Below are positions 14,498 through 18,292 of a DNA stretch of 18,292 nucleotides, piece by piece; position 1 is the stretch's first letter; each line of letters begins with the position of its first letter. Position numbers and translations under genes: made by a program. Source of the stretch: Trueperaceae bacterium (GTDB lineage: Bacteria; Deinococcota; Deinococci; Deinococcales; Trueperaceae); the NCBI GenBank assembly GCA_011390455.1, contig JAABSI010000060.1, positions 1-18,292 of the forward strand. Direction: 5' to 3'. Below the pieces are notes generated by a model. That model searched no databases and was not told where the DNA came from. It saw only the letters and a list, made by a program, of their open reading frames with translations.

Positions 14498-14503
14498 AGC
14501 CTA
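14498..14503 (-). promoter_or_regulatory. -10 element for meaB (TAGGCT) embedding the ROK-gene stop codon
   Basis: GGTAGGCT lies 7 nt before the meaB GTG. Its TAG is the stop codon of the ROK regulator, the same arrangement as at the meaB/coaD junction. Confidence 0.52.
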
Positions 14504-15763
14504 CCCGCTGGCGTCGCCCGCCTCATCGGCGGGCGCGCCCGCGAGGATCGCAGCCGGCGGCGTCCAAGCGTCCGGCGCGGCGACGAGCACGTCCATCGCC
14601 AAGGCCACTCCGCCCATCGGCACGGCGTCGGGCCCCAGCGGCGAGACGAGCACGCGGCAGGGTCCGCGGTGGCGCGCGAGCTTCGGTGCGGCGAGCGCGT
14701 GCTCGACGGCCGCCGTCAGGTACGGCGCCACATGGGCGAGCGACCCCGCCAGCACGATGCACTCGGGGTCGAGGAGATCGACGACGTCGGCCAGCGCCCG
14801 CCCGAGTCGCGCGCCCGCGCCGTCGAGCACCGCCAGCACCGTCGGATCGCCGGCGGCTGCGAGCGCGGCAGCCCCCTCGTACCCGGCGACGACCACCCCA
14901 CGCTCGCGCAGCTGCGCCTCGACGGCGCGCTCCGAGAGGTAAGCCTCGAGGCAGCCGCGATCGCCGCAGCCGCAGAGGCGCCCCCCCTCCTCCACGGTCA
15001 CGTGGCCGAGCTCGCCGGCGAAGCCACCGGCGCCGCGCACGAGGCGCCCGTCGAGGTGCACCGCGCCGCCGATACCGGAGTGCCCGGCGACGAGCACGAA
15101 GTCGCGCACCTCGCGCGCCGCGCCGAACAGCCGCTCCGCGAGGGCCGCGGCCTTGGTGTCGTTGTCCACCACGACCGGCACCGACCAGGTCGCGGCCAAG
15201 CGCGCCCGCAGCGGCACGTCGCGCCACCGGAGGTTGGGGCCGAACACCACGCGCCCGTCGCGCGCCACGAGGCCGGGAACACCCACCCCGAGCGCCCGCA
15301 CGGCCGACCGGGTCTCGCCCAGACCACCGAGGAGCGCGTCGACGCCGTCCTCGAGCGCCGTCAGGGCGCCGTCCGGATCGGCGCCCGCCGGTCCCTGCCA
15401 CGCCGCACGCGGCCGCCCCCCGATCGTGGTCGCGACGAGGCGCACGGTGCCCGGCTCGAGCCGCGCGCCGACGAGCACGCCGGCCCCCTCGTCGAGCACG
15501 AGCCGCACGGGCGGGCGGCCGGTGCGCGCGACCGCTCCGCGCCCGTTGGTCCTCGGAGCCGCCTCGGCGGGATCCGCGACGCGCACCCAGCCGTCGGCGC
15601 GGAGCTGGTGCAGCACGGCGGTCACGGTCGCCGGGTCGAGCCCGGTCGTCGCCACGAGCTCGCCGTGGCTGGCGACGCCGACCTCCCGCAGGGCATGGAA
15701 CACGCGCGCCGTGTTCCAACGGCGCACGAGCGCTGGGTTGACCTTGGTGCGATTGCCGGCCAT
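14501..15763 (-). CDS. ROK-family transcriptional regulator
   Basis: ROK regulators (NagC/Mlc/XylR type) bind operators through an N-terminal winged helix and sense sugars through a sugar-kinase fold. The 420-residue protein has a helix-turn-helix region at about 10-62 (NTARVFHALREVGVASHGEL, then LDPATVTAVLHQLRADGWV). It also has the ROK signatures GVGVPGLV (159-166), VVDNDTKAAALAE (198-210), LVAGHSGIGGAVHLDG (224-239) and the zinc site GHVTVEEGGRLCGCGDRGCL (253-272: H254, C264, C266, C271). The ATG at 15761-15763 has a strong GGGGGAGGG ribosome site about 7 nt upstream. It is divergent from the sugar ABC genes, so it most likely represses them and possibly itself. The sugar ligand is not predictable. 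Confidence 0.94.
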   Translation of the reverse strand: MAGNRTKVNPALVRRWNTARVFHALREVGVASHGELVATTGLDPATVTAVLHQLRADGWVRVADPAEAAPRTNGRGAVARTGRPPVRLVLDEGAGVLVGARLEPGTVRLVATTIGGRPRAAWQGPAGADPDGALTALEDGVDALLGGLGETRSAVRALGVGVPGLVARDGRVVFGPNLRWRDVPLRARLAATWSVPVVVDNDTKAAALAERLFGAAREVRDFVLVAGHSGIGGAVHLDGRLVRGAGGFAGELGHVTVEEGGRLCGCGDRGCLEAYLSERAVEAQLRERGVVVAGYEGAAALAAAGDPTVLAVLDGAGARLGRALADVVDLLDPECIVLAGSLAHVAPYLTAAVEHALAAPKLARHRGPCRVLVSPLGPDAVPMGGVALAMDVLVAAPDAWTPPAAILAGAPADEAGDASG

Positions 15764-15791
15764 CCACGTCCCTCCCCCGCCGTCGCCCACC

Positions 15792-15834
15792 GCGGGCGCG
15801 CCCGCGGCGGCGGGCGCGCCCGCGGTGGCGGGCG
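15792..15834. repeat. 2.4 copies of an 18-bp palindromic tandem repeat
   Basis: Two consecutive 18-bp units (15792-15809 and 15810-15827) differ in one base. Each holds the perfect palindrome GCGGGCGCGCCCGC. A 7-base third copy follows. The array lies in the ROK/ABC divergent gap, inside the presumed ROK 5' leader, where it could fold into consecutive hairpins or bind a dimeric regulator. Confidence 0.8.
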
Positions 15835-15841
15835 TTCGTCC

Positions 15842-15871
15842 TTGACGCGCGCCACGCTGCACGGGTAGCCT
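15842..15871 (+). promoter_or_regulatory. Promoter of the sugar ABC operon (TTGACG-N18-TAGCCT)
   Basis: A -35 box TTGACG at 15842-15847 and a -10 box TAGCCT at 15866-15871, 18 bp apart, form the best sigma70-type pair in the window. The start near 15878 gives a 5' UTR of about 70 nt before the TTG of the ATPase gene. Confidence 0.65.
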
Positions 15872-15872
15872 A
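15867..15872 (-). promoter_or_regulatory. Putative ROK-gene -10 element (TAGGCT), overlapping the divergent -10
   Basis: TAGGCT on the minus strand overlaps the plus-strand TAGCCT by five bases in the near-palindrome TAGCCTA. Transcription from it would produce a ROK leader of about 95 nt carrying the 18-bp repeats. No good -35 was seen. Confidence 0.4.
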
Positions 15873-15880
15873 GCACTTAA

Positions 15881-15897
15881 TTCGACAGTCGTCCGAA
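15881..15897. promoter_or_regulatory. Candidate ROK operator (imperfect inverted repeat)
   Basis: TTCG...CGAA arms flank a 9-bp centre, with an inner CGAC-A-GTCG. The site sits just downstream of the ABC -10, where a bound repressor would block initiation. It does not match a ROK consensus I can recall with confidence. Confidence 0.3.
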
Positions 15898-15950
15898 CTC
15901 CGCGCGCCGCGTCGCGCGACGTTCCCCGAGCCGCTCGACGGAGGCGCCCG

Positions 15951-17472
<1,522 letters not shown>

Positions 17473-17486
<14 letters not shown>

Positions 17487-18292
17487 GACCGTCGCGACCG
17501 TGCCTGCCTGGCGCGCCGCCCTGCGCCGGATCCCATGGCAGCAGCTCACCCCGCTGCTCGGCCTGGTGCTGCTCGTCGTGGTCGGCTCGCTCCTGCACCC
17601 GTCGTTCCTGACCCCCACCAACCTGTTCAACGTCCTCACCCGCTCCGCGTTCATCGGGATCATCGCGGTGGGCGCCACCTTCGTGATCATCGGCGGCGGC
17701 ATCGACCTGTCGGTCGGCTCGATGGCGGCCTTCCTCGCCGGCGGCATGATCCTGGGGATGAACGCGCTCGCGGACGGCTCGCTGTCGGCCCTGACGGTGG
17801 TGCTGCTGGGCGTCGCCGGCGTGCTCGCGGCCGGGCTCCTCGCCGGCGCCGCGAACGGCGTCGCGATCACCCGCGGGCGCATCGAACCCTTCATCGTCAC
17901 GCTCGGTACGCTCGGGATCTTCCGATCCCTGGTCACGTACTTCGCGGACGGCGGCACGCTGTCGCTCGATTTCGCGCTGCGCGGCACGTACCGCCCGGTC
18001 TTCTTCGGCACCTTCCTGGGCGTCCCCATCCCGGTGTGGGTCTTCGCGGGCGTCGCCATCGTCGGCGCGATCCTGCTCCATCGGACCCGCTTCGGACGCT
18101 ACGTGCGCGCGATCGGCTCGAACGCCGAAGTGGCGCGCTACGCGGCGATCCGCGTCGCCCGCGTCCGCACCCTCACCTACGTCATCCAGGGCGTGTGCGT
18201 CGCCATCGCCGTGGCGCTCTACGTCCCGCGATTGGGCTCGGCGTCCGGCTCCACCGGCATCCTGTGGGAGCTCGAGGCGATCGCCGCGGTCA
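17473..18292 (+). CDS. Sugar ABC transporter permease (RbsC type), runs off right edge
   Basis: This is the membrane subunit partner of the preceding ATPase. The 273 visible residues begin [20 protein letters not shown] and show about seven or eight hydrophobic helices. The RbsC-family signatures are [38 protein letters not shown] followed by [11 protein letters not shown], and the EAA-like loop [20 protein letters not shown]. Roughly 50 residues of the normal length of about 320 remain beyond the window. The ATG at 17473 has a GGGAGG ribosome site and overlaps the ATPase gene. A periplasmic binding-protein gene and any catabolic genes would be expected further right. Confidence 0.93.

Noticed and set aside
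14491..14526. Upstream in-frame start for meaB at 14526
   Set aside because: Would overlap the ROK gene and its stop; the family-like N-terminus and the TAGGCT spacing favour the GTG at 14490.

Overview
This is a gene-dense, very GC-rich bacterial window (clearly above 65% by eye). It holds 18 protein genes, two of them cut by the window edges, plus one 12-codon leader ORF. No rRNA, tRNA, CRISPR array or insertion sequence was seen. Three things suggest Deinococcota, perhaps a Truepera-like lineage: the repeated TANNNT -10 boxes 5-8 nt upstream of start codons (leaderless mRNAs, as described in Deinococcus), the type 2 isopentenyl-diphosphate isomerase, and the RecA N-terminus. A high-GC actinobacterium is the main alternative. 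The taxonomic call is an inference.

Layout. (1) 1-140: start of recA, reading leftward. (2) 299-3568, minus: a tight three-gene operon of type III polyketide synthase, FAD monooxygenase and UbiA prenyltransferase. It ends in two perfect hairpins and looks like a prenylated phenolic/quinone lipid locus. (3) 3653-4983: a plus-strand membrane protein converging on, and overlapping by 88 bp, a glutaredoxin-like disulfide oxidoreductase. The latter's promoter sits in a CsoR/CstR-like palindrome. (4) 5066-6858, minus: type 2 IPP isomerase (fni), then an SDR lacking the usual Tyr/Lys. (5) 6917-10141: a subtilisin-family lipoprotein protease converging on a rhomboid protease with a long helical N-terminal extension. 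(6) 10265-10908: a 12-codon leaderless ORF overlapping the GTG of plsY. (7) 10970-15763, minus: ROK regulator, meaB, coaD, hslO (Hsp33) and an EamA transporter. (8) 15951-18292, plus: sugar ABC ATPase and permease, divergent from the ROK regulator, which probably controls them.

How it fits together. The PKS/FAD/UbiA operon should build and decorate an aromatic polyketide lipid, and fni nearby could supply isoprenoid precursors. plsY makes lysophosphatidic acid for phospholipid synthesis. Hsp33 and the disulfide oxidoreductase are thiol-redox functions. The ROK/ABC block is a self-contained sugar uptake module whose binding-protein gene is not in view.

The most striking sequence-level signal is the shared start architecture. 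Nine starts have TAGGCT, TACGAT, TACACT, TATCGT or TACGCT 5-8 nt upstream and no Shine-Dalgarno. In two of them the TAG of the -10 box is also the stop codon of the preceding gene (ROK to meaB, meaB to coaD). A second class (recA, hslO, ROK, ABC ATPase, permease) uses a strong Shine-Dalgarno instead.
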